From assembly GCF_000008545.1 (NCBI RefSeq), contig NC_000853.1, positions 1,006,465-1,070,464 on the forward strand: DNA of 64,000 nt. Direction: 5' to 3'. How positions within the stretch are numbered: the first letter of the stretch is position 1; every line of letters starts with the position of its first letter. A program made the position numbers and the translations under genes. The notes under the pieces were generated by a model. The model was not told where the DNA came from. It did no database searches and saw only the letters and a program-made list of their open reading frames with translations. This DNA comes from Thermotoga maritima MSB8. Its GTDB lineage: Bacteria; Thermotogota; Thermotogae; Thermotogales; Thermotogaceae. Positions 48,381-57,156 of the stretch are shown here, piece by piece.

Positions 48381-48964
48381 TCTATCACACCCTTGGTGGT
48401 CTTTTTTTCTGAACTCTCCAGAGCCTTGGCAATCGCTAGTCCAAAAGATTTCATGGCAGATTCAGAGATGTGGTGGTCGTTCTTTCCGAAGAATTTGAAG
48501 AAATGAACCGTGATCCTTGCGTGGTTCACAAATCCGCACATAAACTCCTCGAATCCCTCGACGGGCATGTCCTCTATCTTTTCAACGGAGAATTCGAAAT
48601 TCTTCTGGAAGAAGGGCCTTCCGGAAAGATCCACGTAGCATCCCACCAGCGCTTCGTTCATGGGAACGGTGGCTTCACCGAATCTTCTCACTTTCGTGTA
48701 GTCGAAAAGCTCCCTGAATGCAAGCCCCAGTGAAATACCGAAGTCCTCTATCAGGTGGTGAAGGATGCCGTCTTTGCTTTCGCAAGTGCTAACCCTGAGA
48801 CCCAGGCCAGAGTAATGACAGAAGGTGTTCAGAAGGTGATCGAAAAAATTCACCCCCGTGCTTCCTTCGAGTTTTCCGTGTACCGTGTCGAGCGTTATGG
48901 AAATCTCGATCTCGTTGGTGTTTCTCTGAACGATCACACCGTTTTCCAATCTTTCTACCGTCAT
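48377..48964 (-). CDS. hisB: Imidazoleglycerol-phosphate dehydratase
   Basis: 195 residues, monofunctional, with no N-terminal histidinol-phosphatase domain. Metal-binding motifs are [50 protein letters not shown] and [12 protein letters not shown]. It overlaps hisC by four bases. The histidinol-phosphate phosphatase needed after HisC is not encoded in this window. Confidence 0.96.
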   Translation of the reverse strand: MTVERLENGVIVQRNTNEIEISITLDTVHGKLEGSTGVNFFDHLLNTFCHYSGLGLRVSTCESKDGILHHLIEDFGISLGLAFRELFDYTKVRRFGEATVPMNEALVGCYVDLSGRPFFQKNFEFSVEKIEDMPVEGFEEFMCGFVNHARITVHFFKFFGKNDHHISESAMKSFGLAIAKALESSEKKTTKGVID

Positions 48965-49968
48965 TTGAACACCTCCAGTTCTCTCAGAATCATATCGTTC
49001 TCTTCGCGTTTTCCGATAGTGATTCTAACACCTTCCCTGAAACTGCGAACAGCGACGTTCTTCGTCCGGAGGTGTTCGAGAAGTCTTTCTTTTTCTTCCT
49101 TCTCCATGAATACGAACACGAAGTTTCCTCTGGAGTCGGTGATTCGGTATCCCATTTCCCTGAGAGCACTCTTCATCCTCTCGCGTTCTTCCACGATGAA
49201 CTTCGTTCTTTCTTCAAAGATCTCTCTGTGATCGAGAGCTACCTTTGCGAACATCTGGGAGACGTAGCTCACGTTGAAAGGAAGTCTCACCCTGTTGTAA
49301 GCGTCAATGAACTTCTCCGAGGCCACAACGTATCCGACACGTTGCGCTGCCAGGGAAAACGCTTTCGAGAAAGTCCTGATCACAGCGAGATTTTCGTATT
49401 TCTTCAGAAAATCCACATAACTTTCTCCGTGGAATTCGTAGTAGGCTTCGTCCAGCGCGACGAAGGCACCCGTTTTCAGGATTCTTTCTATTTCCTCTCT
49501 TTCGAAGACATGGCCCGTTGGATTGTTCGGGTTCGGAATGAAAACAACGTCTCCTTCTCCCACGTTCACCTCAGGTATCCTCAGATCTTTCGTGAGCGGC
49601 ACTTCCAGGAATTTCGCTCCAACTGCCTTCGCAAAGATCCTGTAGCAGCTGTAGGTCGGGGGAAAGAAAACGGAACGGTCGAACATGAGCATCATCACGT
49701 AGATGATCTCATCCGCTCCGTTTCCCACAGAGACGTTGTTTTTCGAAAGAAAATCGGTGTCGAGGTATGAGAGTATCTTTTCTATTAATTCTTCATCGGG
49801 GGAGTCGTAGTAGATCCTCAGGGCGTCGCTGTTCAATCGTCGAAACACTTCATCCACGAGGTCCTCTGGAAAGGGAAACGGATTTTCATTCAGCGCAAGG
49901 TAGGTTTTGTCTCTCTTTTCGGTTTCGTACGGATACGCCCTCTTTGCAATCAAATCGAGAGGATTCAC
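48961..49968 (-). CDS. hisC: Histidinol-phosphate aminotransferase
   Basis: 335 residues, a fold-type I PLP enzyme. The PLP lysine is in [16 protein letters not shown]. Other motifs are [12 protein letters not shown] (substrate), [10 protein letters not shown] and ALDEAYYEF (PLP Asp/Tyr). It converts imidazole-acetol phosphate to histidinol phosphate. It overlaps hisD by four bases. Confidence 0.96.
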   Translation of the reverse strand: MNPLDLIAKRAYPYETEKRDKTYLALNENPFPFPEDLVDEVFRRLNSDALRIYYDSPDEELIEKILSYLDTDFLSKNNVSVGNGADEIIYVMMLMFDRSVFFPPTYSCYRIFAKAVGAKFLEVPLTKDLRIPEVNVGEGDVVFIPNPNNPTGHVFEREEIERILKTGAFVALDEAYYEFHGESYVDFLKKYENLAVIRTFSKAFSLAAQRVGYVVASEKFIDAYNRVRLPFNVSYVSQMFAKVALDHREIFEERTKFIVEERERMKSALREMGYRITDSRGNFVFVFMEKEEKERLLEHLRTKNVAVRSFREGVRITIGKREENDMILRELEVFK

Positions 49969-51251
49969 AGCTTTTCCCTCCTGACGTCTATCGCCCGAGC
50001 GTGGGCTTCAAAACCTTCCCAGCGCGCCATCTTCGAGTAAAGCTCGCTCTTTCTTCTGAAATCTTCTTCGGAGAGGTGTGTGATGAATATCTTCTTCGTG
50101 AAATCGGAAACCCTGAGTCCTGAGGAGAACCTCGCGGATCTGAAGGTGGGAAGAACGTGGTTCGGTCCCGCACCGTAGTCTCCCACAGACTCACAGGTGT
50201 ACTTTCCGAGAAAGACAGATCCCGCGTTCTTTATGTGTCCCAGTGGCTCAAACGGGTTTTCCACGAGGACCTCCAGATGTTCGGGGGCGATGAGGTTGGA
50301 GATCTCAAAGGCCCTTTTCAGACTGTCCGTCAAGATGATGGTACCGAAATTTTCCGTTGAAATCCTGGCCGTTTTTCTTCTCTCTTCTGGAAGAGCTTCC
50401 AGGTGTCTTTCAATGACCTGAGGTAATTTTTCGAAGACTTCTTTCGAAGTGGTTATCACCACACTCATCGCGTTCTCGTCGTGCTCTGCCTGGGAGAGGA
50501 AATCCGCGGCTATGAGATCCAGGTCGGCACTGCCGTCTGTCACGATCGCAATCTCGCTGGGACCCGCTATGGAATCGATTCCAACGTCTCCGTAAACGTG
50601 TTTCTTTGCGAGCGTGACGAAGACTCCACCGGGTCCCACGATCTTGTCAACGGGTTTCACTGTTTCCGTGCCGTATGTGAGGGCGGCTACCGCGTGAGCC
50701 CCTCCCATCCGGTAGATCTCCTTCAGACCGAGGATTTCGCAGGTTTTCAGGATGTATGGAGAGATGCCTCCGTTTTCATTCGGTGGTGTTGTGACAGCGA
50801 TCCTTTCCACACCAGCAACGATAGCGGGAACCGCGCACATGAGGAGCGTGGAAAAGTACGGAACCTTTCCCCCAGGAACGTAGATTCCCACACTCTCGAG
50901 AGGAACAACCATCTCTCCCAGGAAGCTTCCACCCTTCGTCGTGAAAAAGAAAGATCTTTCCTCCTGTCTTCGATGGAATTCCTTCAGGTCTTCTATCACG
51001 ATTTTTATCGTTTCAACGAATTCTTCCTCTACTTGGGCTTCCGATATTTCCTTCTCTGTGACACGAAGGTTCTCGATGCCCACCGGGTGCTTCTCGAACC
51101 TTTTGAGGAATTCCTCGAGGGCTCTGTCTCCTTCTTCTTTCACTCTCCTGATGATTTCTTTTACGGTCTCTTCCACCTGCGATACAGATTCCATCCTTTG
51201 TTTCAATAGTCTGAGCACTTCTTTATCCCCGGGATTGTTCATTAGAATCAT
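49965..51251 (-). CDS. hisD: Histidinol dehydrogenase
   Basis: 428 residues, zinc and NAD dependent. It oxidises histidinol to histidine in two steps. Family motifs are [60 protein letters not shown]-like SQAEHDE and [16 protein letters not shown]. Start ATG at 51251, nine bases from GGAGG; a second ATG at 51242 is possible. It overlaps hisG by 29 bases, a deep overlap. Confidence 0.96.
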   Translation of the reverse strand: MILMNNPGDKEVLRLLKQRMESVSQVEETVKEIIRRVKEEGDRALEEFLKRFEKHPVGIENLRVTEKEISEAQVEEEFVETIKIVIEDLKEFHRRQEERSFFFTTKGGSFLGEMVVPLESVGIYVPGGKVPYFSTLLMCAVPAIVAGVERIAVTTPPNENGGISPYILKTCEILGLKEIYRMGGAHAVAALTYGTETVKPVDKIVGPGGVFVTLAKKHVYGDVGIDSIAGPSEIAIVTDGSADLDLIAADFLSQAEHDENAMSVVITTSKEVFEKLPQVIERHLEALPEERRKTARISTENFGTIILTDSLKRAFEISNLIAPEHLEVLVENPFEPLGHIKNAGSVFLGKYTCESVGDYGAGPNHVLPTFRSARFSSGLRVSDFTKKIFITHLSEEDFRRKSELYSKMARWEGFEAHARAIDVRREKL

Positions 51252-51849
51252 GTTCGATCACCTCCTGGAGCTTTTCAAGGAAGGAAACCACCTCTTCTCT
51301 TTTCGTTCTGTAACTCACCGGATTCACCACAACATGGGTTCTTATGACGAATATTTCATCGAGAATCTCCAGGTTGTTCTCTTTCAGTGTTCTTCCAGTT
51401 TCGGTGATGTCCACGATGAGATCTGAGAGTCCGGCTATTGGAGCGAGTTCGACAGAACCCTTCAGTGGTATTATGCGACAGTGCCATCCTTTGGATTCGC
51501 AGTATCTCTGAGTTACGTTCGGAAACTTCGTGGCGATTCTCTTTTCACCCTCTGGTATTCCCCTTCCCTTCGGACCGGCAAGAACCATTCTGCTAATGTT
51601 TGTGGGAATGAAGAAGGGCTGAATGAGACTAGTTTCTTTTTCGAGGAGTACATCGGTTCCACAGAATCCAATGTCTGCCACTCCGTGAACGAGATACGTT
51701 GGTACATCGAACGGTCTCACCATGAAACAGACGATATCCTTCCCTTCCCGAAGAATAGAAGACTCCCTTTCGAAAATAACTCCCGTTTTTTTCAGGTAGG
51801 TCATCACCTTCTCTTCTAACCTTCCTTTGGGGATTGCCAGTTTCAGCAT
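51223..51849 (-). CDS. hisG: ATP phosphoribosyltransferase, short catalytic subunit
   Basis: 208 residues, the short form lacking the C-terminal regulatory domain, which needs HisZ. It condenses ATP and PRPP, the first step of the pathway. Seen are KLAIPKGRLEEKVMTYL, DIGFCGTDVL and the PRPP loop ADLIVDITETGRTL-like SDLIVDITETGRTLKE. Start ATG behind GGAGGG. It overlaps hisZ by seven bases. Confidence 0.95.
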   Translation of the reverse strand: MLKLAIPKGRLEEKVMTYLKKTGVIFERESSILREGKDIVCFMVRPFDVPTYLVHGVADIGFCGTDVLLEKETSLIQPFFIPTNISRMVLAGPKGRGIPEGEKRIATKFPNVTQRYCESKGWHCRIIPLKGSVELAPIAGLSDLIVDITETGRTLKENNLEILDEIFVIRTHVVVNPVSYRTKREEVVSFLEKLQEVIEHDSNEQSRG

Positions 51850-52670
51850 GTTTTTCCCTCCAGAAAGATGGATCCACCCACACCTTTTTCTCCGTTCACT
51901 GTGTACTCTCCGCCGGCAGCTACGAGTCTGGAAGAAGATGTATCGTAGATGGTGAATATCAGGCCACAGTACTCTTCGATCGTTCTCGCAAGGGTGAGAT
52001 CGATCTCAACGGAAACGGTGGGGAACTTCTCCTGAAGGAAGGAAGATGCCGAAAGCAGATCTTCCCTCACTGAAAGCGGGAGATCCATCGTCTTCAGATG
52101 TTCCGGTGATCTCCGGTATATGCTGTCTTCGATAATCTTCTCTACCCTGGAAAGATCAATTTTCTTCATGTGAGAGAGAAACTCGATTTCCGCGAGGTTT
52201 TTCGTGTCGATGAGATTCAGAACCTTCTCGTGGAGGTCCTTCGGAATTTCTTTCAGTAGATCCTCGTAAACACCGGTGTGTCCTATTTCCACTATCACCG
52301 GACCTTCAAAAAATTCCGATGCACTTTCGACGATGATCTCAAGAACTTCCAGCGAATCGTCCAAGGAGTTCCTTGGAACCTTTTCGAGTCCAAGTTGATA
52401 CTCCGCCACCAAATCGCTTCCCGAGTATCTGTAAACGAAATCGGCGTACCAGACCTTGATTTGAGAATCGGGGGAATATCTTTTACGATGGTTGAGGACA
52501 GTTTTTGTGAAATCTTCTCTGATGGAGAAAAGATTGCCCTTTCTGTCGAGGAAAAAATTCCCCGCCGGCTCTTCTGCCTTTTCGAGCGCTGGGACGAAGA
52601 ACGGTGAGAATCCTTTTTTCGTGGCTTTACTGTAGAACGAAAACACCTTCTCGAAATCCAAGAAATCCAC
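51843..52670 (-). CDS. hisZ: ATP phosphoribosyltransferase regulatory subunit
   Basis: 275 codons from GTG 52670. A TTG at 52661, eight bases after GGGGAGG, is an equally good start. The sequence is a catalytically dead relative of histidyl-tRNA synthetase (SPFFVPALEKAEEPAGNFFL, VWYADFVYRYSG). It is shorter than true synthetases and lacks their HisA-type motif. In this enzyme class HisZ pairs with the short HisG and carries the histidine feedback site. It is the first structural gene of the operon. Confidence 0.93.
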   Translation of the reverse strand: MDFLDFEKVFSFYSKATKKGFSPFFVPALEKAEEPAGNFFLDRKGNLFSIREDFTKTVLNHRKRYSPDSQIKVWYADFVYRYSGSDLVAEYQLGLEKVPRNSLDDSLEVLEIIVESASEFFEGPVIVEIGHTGVYEDLLKEIPKDLHEKVLNLIDTKNLAEIEFLSHMKKIDLSRVEKIIEDSIYRRSPEHLKTMDLPLSVREDLLSASSFLQEKFPTVSVEIDLTLARTIEEYCGLIFTIYDTSSSRLVAAGGEYTVNGEKGVGGSIFLEGKTC

Positions 52671-52685
52671 CTCCCCAGTGAACTA

Positions 52686-52707
52686 CCATGACTTATAGAA
52701 GTCATGG
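52686..52707. repeat. Right-end hairpin of the his-leader TnpB element
   Basis: A perfect nine-pair stem, CCATGACTT / AAGTCATGG, loop ATAG, lies 16 bases before the ribosome site of hisZ. It has no T tract, so it should not end transcription. This is the kind of structure the IS200/IS605 transposase recognises, and also the 3' part of a TnpB guide RNA. Confidence 0.8.
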
Positions 52708-52716
52708 CTTCCCGCT

Positions 52717-53925
52717 TCAACCCGTGATAGCTCGTAGACCCCTTTCGGGTTCCGCCGCCAGAGCACTGTCCACAGGCGTAAATTCGGACGGTTCCCGCCC
52801 TATTGAAAGCATCAAGCCGTACCTGACCAAATTCTTCGCAGCGTTCACGTCTCTATCGTGATGCGCTCCACATACAGGACACGTCCATTCTCTAACGCTC
52901 AGGTCTTTGACTTCTTTGTTTATGTACCCGCATTCACTGCACATCTGACTTGAGGGATAGTATCTGTTCGCTTTTATCACTTCGATCCCACAGCGCTTTG
53001 CCTTGTACTCGAGAAGTTCTAAGAATCTCCTCCACGACTGCATGTGGATGTGCCTGGCAAGTCTGTGGTTTTGAACCATACCTTTGATGTTGAGGTCTTC
53101 CACCACGATCTTTCCAGCTTGGCTTTCGCTGACAAGATCGTGTGTGATCTTGTGAAGCCAGTCGTTTTTTATGTTGACTATTTTCTCGTACAGCTTTGCA
53201 AGACACAAACGTGCTTTTTCCCAGTTCTTTGAACCTCTCTGTTTCCTGGATAATCGTCTGTGAAGTCTTTTGATCTGTCTCTCGTATTTTGAAAGGTCTG
53301 GCATTTTATATTTCTTGCCATCGCTCAATGTGATTGTGTCTTTGATTCCAAGGTCTATACCTAGAATGCCGGTGGAAGTATTTTGTACTTCAGCATCTTG
53401 GACTTCAAAGACTATCGCAGCGTAGTATTTGTTCGTCGCTGTTTTGATGAACGTTGCTTGTTTTATCTTTCCGTCTTTCGGAAGCTTTCTGTGAAGCCGC
53501 ACTTTTATCCCTTCTTTGAACTTGGGAACGAATATACAGCCGTATTTTGGATTGTCTTCTTTGATATACAGCTGAATGTGCTGTGGAATACGAAAGGTTT
53601 GGCGGGAGAATTTCTTTTTCTTGAACTTTGGATAGCCAGCTTGCTTTTTGAAGAAATTTTTGAATGCGCGTTCTAAATCTTTCAGCGACTGCTGGAGCGC
53701 TTGAGAGTTCACTTCGTTGAGCCATGAATATTTGTTTGTCTTTTTGAGTTTTACCAAAACAGATGCCCATTCGTTGTAGTATGTAGGACGTTCCATTACT
53801 CTGTAGATGATGTTGGCGTAGTTCAGAAAGAAGTTGTACACGAATCTGGTGTGACCGAAATGTTTGGCCAGTTTTTCTTCTTGTTCTCTCGTAGGGTAGA
53901 TTCTGAACTTGTAGGTTCGAAGCAT
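52717..53925 (-). CDS. tnpB: TnpB RNA-guided nuclease (OrfB, ISDra2-like)
   Basis: About 402 residues beginning MLRTYKFRIYPTREQEEKL, the classic OrfB start. GTG at 53934 is the longest start, but ATG at 53925 fits the AAGGA site and the family better. RuvC acids are in GILGIDLGIKDTITLSDG, KIVVEDLNIKGM and HHDRDVNAAKNLVRYG. The zinc ribbon is SSQMCSECG and WTCPVCG. It looks intact and is of a different subgroup from the 38 kb gene. Transcripts from the his promoter would pass through it when the attenuator is open. Confidence 0.9.
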   Translation of the reverse strand: MLRTYKFRIYPTREQEEKLAKHFGHTRFVYNFFLNYANIIYRVMERPTYYNEWASVLVKLKKTNKYSWLNEVNSQALQQSLKDLERAFKNFFKKQAGYPKFKKKKFSRQTFRIPQHIQLYIKEDNPKYGCIFVPKFKEGIKVRLHRKLPKDGKIKQATFIKTATNKYYAAIVFEVQDAEVQNTSTGILGIDLGIKDTITLSDGKKYKMPDLSKYERQIKRLHRRLSRKQRGSKNWEKARLCLAKLYEKIVNIKNDWLHKITHDLVSESQAGKIVVEDLNIKGMVQNHRLARHIHMQSWRRFLELLEYKAKRCGIEVIKANRYYPSSQMCSECGYINKEVKDLSVREWTCPVCGAHHDRDVNAAKNLVRYGLMLSIGREPSEFTPVDSALAAEPERGLRAITG

Positions 53926-53995
53926 TTTTGTCACGTCCTTGAGATTTGATGTATTCTTTTAACACTTCCAAAGGTGATCCGCCTACTGTCAAAAG
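53926..53995 (-). pseudogene. C-terminal fragment of the IS200 transposase tnpA
   Basis: Upstream of tnpB the minus strand encodes TVGGSPLEVLKEYIKSQGRD, which matches the usual C terminus of Y1 (IS200-type) transposases. Everything before it, including the catalytic tyrosine and HUH motif, is missing. The element was once a full IS605-type unit. Confidence 0.6.
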
Positions 53996-54104
53996 ACAAT
54001 CTTCTTCATTTCTCTATGATATATTAACATTTTGGCACATATTAAATTGCAAATTCATCCCCACCTTATAGAAAATGGTGTCTTCTTTGCGGTTTTATTC
54101 GATA

Positions 54105-54135
54105 AACAAAAAGGCCACGTCTTCTCGACGTGGCC
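54105..54135 (-). terminator. Terminator hairpin of the his attenuator
   Basis: On the minus strand GGCCACGTC (54135-54127), loop GAGAA, GACGTGGCC (54121-54113) and then TTTTTGTTT. It is a perfect nine-pair stem 18 bases after the leader-peptide stop. It stops transcription before hisZ unless an alternative fold prevents it. Confidence 0.9.
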
Positions 54136-54260
54136 CGTGCGATCTCCCACCATCACACACCCGGTGGAGAAACCGCCGGGCCGTAGCAATGATGGTGGTG
54201 TTCACCGAAAAACATTTTCATGATTGCATCCCACATTTTCATACCCTTTCACTCCTTTGG
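54132..54260 (-). promoter_or_regulatory. Histidine-operon attenuator leader with competing pairings
   Basis: Within the leader, CCACCATCA of the His codons (54198-54190) is perfectly complementary to TGATGGTGG at the leader stop (54155-54147). GGCCCG (54182-54177) is complementary to CGGGCC (54137-54132), which includes the first bases of the terminator stem; this pairing would act as an antiterminator. Such exclusive pairings, together with a His-rich peptide and a terminator, are what ribosome-mediated attenuation needs. The order of events has to be worked out by folding. Confidence 0.75.
54153..54242 (-). CDS. hisL: Histidine operon leader peptide
   Basis: A 29-codon frame with ATG at 54242 and AAGGAG nine to ten bases upstream. 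The product is MKMWDAIMKMFFGEHHHHCY followed by GPAVSPPGV. Four consecutive His codons (CAC CAC CAT CAT, 54200-54189) make it a control peptide. When charged tRNA-His is scarce the ribosome should stall there and change the fold of the RNA behind it. The terminator begins 18 bases after the stop codon. In the same direction lie the nine his genes, now separated by a TnpB element. Confidence 0.88.
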   Translation of the reverse strand: MKMWDAIMKMFFGEHHHHCYGPAVSPPGV

Positions 54261-54262
54261 TT

Positions 54263-54274
54263 TTTATTCTACCA
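54263..54274 (-). promoter_or_regulatory. Possible extended -10 promoter of the his leader
   Basis: TG-G-TAGAAT on the minus strand (54274-54266) would start transcription only a few bases before the leader's ribosome site. No good -35 is seen. The 110-base gap to the divergent permease gene contains no other candidate of better quality. Confidence 0.3.
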
Positions 54275-54358
54275 TTCTTACCGTGGAATTCACTTTTTTG
54301 AATAATAATTTTAAAAAAACCGGTGTTAGAATAATCCCGTGACAGGGAGGCGAAGAGT

Positions 54359-55624
54359 ATGAACGAAGCAATGTTAGTTCTATTGTTTGCGATCCTCGCT
54401 TACTACTTCATCATATTCGGAAAGATCGCCAAATCCGTTGTAACCCTGCTCATTGCACTCGTTCTCATGGCAATAAAAGTTGTCGAAGGCCTCGATCTTA
54501 AAAACATAGGTGAAGTGGTCGATTTCAACACACTGGGGCTTCTCTTAGGAATGATGATCATCGTTCACATATTGAAGGGGACTGGTTTTTTCGAATATCT
54601 TGCAATTTCCGCTATAAAGATTTCCAGGGGTAGATTCTGGCTTCTGTTCGCCTTCCTTATGGTACTCACCGCTGTAACCTCCGCGTTCCTCGACAATTTG
54701 ATCACCATCATTCTCGTTTCTCCTATACTGTTTTTGATCCTCGATACGATGGAAGTGAATCCCGTGCCTTTCTTTCTCTTCACGATCTTCATAGACAACA
54801 TCGGAGGAATGTCAACACTCATCGGAAGTCCTTTGAACATCGTACTTGGTTCGATAAGCGGACTCAGCTTCAACGATTTTCTGAAGAACATGGGGCTTGT
54901 AACTGTTCTCATGTTTGTAGTCGTCTTTTTCCTCTTCAAGAGGTACGTTCGCATCGATGAAAAAGCCTTTGAAAAGCTTAGAAATCTTCTCAGCGTGGAC
55001 CCGAAACGATCGATCACAGACCCGGTGGTTCTCAAAAAATCGCTGTTTGTTTTCCTCTCGACTCTGGTGTTGTTCGGTCTTCATTCCTTCGTGGAAGTAG
55101 AGCTTTCGTTGATAGCGCTCATAGCTGCCTGTGCGCTTCTTCTCATGCTTGGAAAGAATTTCGAAAAAGTGTCAGAAGGAATAGACTGGGACACGCTGTT
55201 CTTCTACACAGGCCTCTTCATCATCTCGTACTCTCTGGAACAAATCGGTGTTATGGAAGTCATAGCCAGTTTCCTGAAAGCTCTATCTTTCAACAGATTC
55301 CTGTTCGTTGCCACGGTAACATGGATCTCCATCCTTTCCACTGCTTTCCTGAGTGCTGTTCCCGCAACTCTCATAATCGCTCCCACACTGAAAATTCTCG
55401 TCTCGCAGGGTTTCCCCGCTTCACTGTGGTGGGTGTACGCCGTCGGTGCGAATCTTGGAACGAACCTGACACCTCTTGGAGCCGTTCAGAACATAGTTGG
55501 TCTTTCCCTTCTGGAAAAGTACACGAAACACACGGTGAGTTTCAAGGAATTTTTCAAGGTGGCGTGGAGCTTCATGTTCATACCGTTCATAATCGCAACG
55601 CTTTACTCACTCATCATCTATTAA
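54359..55624 (+). CDS. ArsB/NhaD-superfamily ion or anion permease
   Basis: 421 residues with ten to twelve membrane helices. Repeated signatures of the ion transporter superfamily are FNTLGLLLGMMIIVHILKGT, SAFLDNLITIILVSPILF, GGMSTLIGSPLNIVLG and, in the second half, DWDTLFFYTGLFII and GANLGTNLTPLGAVQNIV. Members carry arsenite, sodium/proton, citrate or sulfate; which one cannot be told. Start ATG behind GGGAGGCGA. It overlaps the convergent hydrolase gene by 18 bases. Confidence 0.88.
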   Translation: MNEAMLVLLFAILAYYFIIFGKIAKSVVTLLIALVLMAIKVVEGLDLKNIGEVVDFNTLGLLLGMMIIVHILKGTGFFEYLAISAIKISRGRFWLLFAFLMVLTAVTSAFLDNLITIILVSPILFLILDTMEVNPVPFFLFTIFIDNIGGMSTLIGSPLNIVLGSISGLSFNDFLKNMGLVTVLMFVVVFFLFKRYVRIDEKAFEKLRNLLSVDPKRSITDPVVLKKSLFVFLSTLVLFGLHSFVEVELSLIALIAACALLLMLGKNFEKVSEGIDWDTLFFYTGLFIISYSLEQIGVMEVIASFLKALSFNRFLFVATVTWISILSTAFLSAVPATLIIAPTLKILVSQGFPASLWWVYAVGANLGTNLTPLGAVQNIVGLSLLEKYTKHTVSFKEFFKVAWSFMFIPFIIATLYSLIIY

Positions 55625-56464
55625 GAACCTCACCACTCTTTTTGCGATGTATCTCCTGAAGAAGTAAGAACCTTTGTGACCCGATGGAAGATAAACGGTC
55701 TTCTTGTTCTTGAGAAGCTTGTGAAGGCACGCGTAAGACTGGTATGGTATCACATGGTCGAAGAGCGCCCAGAAGAATAGCACTTTCTGGTCAACGAACG
55801 GAGCGAAAGATGCCGGGTCGTAGAAATAGCAACCCACCGGTGGTTTTTTTCTGATATCTTCGATGGAGTTGAACGACTTGATAATCTCAGGGGCATTCCT
55901 TCTGTTCTTGATACAATCCTTCTCCGATCTACAACCGTATTCGTTTCCATTCTTCCTGTAGAGTTCTCTCAATCTCTCCGTGTAAGGTGAATACCAGTTG
56001 ATCCATCTCCAGTCTCCACCAGAACAGCAGATAACACCCTTTTCGATTCGTTTTTCACGGGCGAGTGCTATGGTTGTTATCATTCCTCCGAAGCTGAAGC
56101 CCATCAACGAAATGGGCTTGTCATTGTCTCTCTTCACAACATCAACCAGATCGATCACGTCCTGCACAGCCTCGTCGAATCGCTTCACACAGAAAGAGGG
56201 TGAAGAGTGGTAGAAAGGCTCTCCTCCAGACCAGTTCTCCGGTGCACGTTTTTCGTGATAGGGAAGGATGAGAAACCAGGTTTTGATGTTGTACTCTCTG
56301 AACTTCTCTCCAAACCAGAGAAGGTATGGAATATTTCCGTTTCCTATCCCGTGAAGGAAGATCAGATTGCGTTCAATCTTCTCCGGTTCAAAGACATAGA
56401 CCCGCACAGTTTTGCTTTCTTCAGCGATGGGATCGTACGAAGCATCGAACGTTATCAGTCTCAT
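55607..56464 (-). CDS. Alpha/beta-hydrolase of unknown specificity
   Basis: 285 residues. The oxyanion hole region is LIFLHGIGNGNIPYLLW, the nucleophile elbow is LMGFSFGGMITTIAL (Ser near residue 124), the likely acid is in FDHVIPYQSY and the histidine in LPSGHKGSYF. The family includes esterases and peptidases, and no closer assignment is possible. ATG at 56464 is chosen because the GGAGGTG site overlaps the in-frame GTG at 56473. Confidence 0.8.
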   Translation of the reverse strand: MRLITFDASYDPIAEESKTVRVYVFEPEKIERNLIFLHGIGNGNIPYLLWFGEKFREYNIKTWFLILPYHEKRAPENWSGGEPFYHSSPSFCVKRFDEAVQDVIDLVDVVKRDNDKPISLMGFSFGGMITTIALAREKRIEKGVICCSGGDWRWINWYSPYTERLRELYRKNGNEYGCRSEKDCIKNRRNAPEIIKSFNSIEDIRKKPPVGCYFYDPASFAPFVDQKVLFFWALFDHVIPYQSYACLHKLLKNKKTVYLPSGHKGSYFFRRYIAKRVVRFLIDDE

Positions 56465-56523
56465 TTCAGACACCTCCGATTATTATTTTAAACATGATAG
56501 AATCTAAAGATGAGGTGATAGGA

Positions 56524-57156
56524 ATGGTGGATTTCAAGATGACGAAGGAAGGTCTCGTACTTCTCATAAAAGATTATCAGAACCTCGAAGAAGTCTTGAA
56601 CGCGATCTCCGCTCGCATCACCCAGATGGGAGGATTTTTTGCCAAGGGAGACAGGATCTCTCTGATGATCGAGAATCACAACAAACACTCTCAGGATATA
56701 CCAAGGATCGTTTCTCACCTGAGAAATCTCGGTCTTGAAGTCTCACAGATACTCGTTGGAAGCACTGTCGAGGGAAAGGAAAACGATCTGAAAGTGCAGT
56801 CACGAACGACGGTTGAAAGCACCGGTAAAGTGATAAAAAGGAATATTCGATCCGGTCAGACTGTTGTTCATTCCGGTGATGTGATAGTCTTCGGGAACGT
56901 GAACAAGGGGGCTGAAATCCTTGCCGGAGGTTCTGTTGTTGTTTTTGGAAAGGCGCAGGGCAACATACGTGCGGGATTGAACGAAGGAGGACAGGCCGTG
57001 GTAGCCGCCCTAGATCTTCAAACCTCCCTCATTCAAATAGCGGGTTTTATCACGCATTCCAAAGGAGAAGAAAACGTGCCTTCTATCGCACATGTGAAGG
57101 GAAATCGTATAGTGATCGAACCGTTTGACAAGGTGAGCTTTGAAAGGAGTGAATGA
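56524..57156 (+). CDS. minC: Septum site-determining protein MinC
   Basis: 210 residues. The N-terminal domain (MVDFKMTKEGLVLLIKD) blocks FtsZ assembly. The C-terminal right-handed beta-helix domain is clear in RSGQTVVHSGDVIVFGNVNK, GAEILAGGSVVVFGKAQGNI and AVVAALDLQTSLIQIAG; it dimerises and binds MinD. Start ATG at 56524 with GAGGTGATAGG upstream; longer in-frame starts lack a ribosome site. minD and minE are not nearby. It is the first gene of a long plus-strand operon and overlaps the next gene (ATGA). Confidence 0.94.
   Translation: MVDFKMTKEGLVLLIKDYQNLEEVLNAISARITQMGGFFAKGDRISLMIENHNKHSQDIPRIVSHLRNLGLEVSQILVGSTVEGKENDLKVQSRTTVESTGKVIKRNIRSGQTVVHSGDVIVFGNVNKGAEILAGGSVVVFGKAQGNIRAGLNEGGQAVVAALDLQTSLIQIAGFITHSKGEENVPSIAHVKGNRIVIEPFDKVSFERSE

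Larger units (their letters stand above)
52680..54010 (-). mobile_element. TnpB element inserted between the his leader and hisZ
   Basis: The unit holds tnpB (52717-53925) and a short tail of tnpA. Its right end carries the hairpin CCATGACTT-ATAG-AAGTCATGG at 52686-52707. The left end is not sharply defined, somewhere between 54000 and 54050. It is oriented like the his operon. It separates the his attenuator from hisZ by more than 1.4 kb. Confidence 0.75.

Noticed and set aside
50481-51209. Open frame of 242 codons on the plus strand
   Set aside because: Antisense shadow of hisD, with Phe/Ser/His-rich composition and no start signals.
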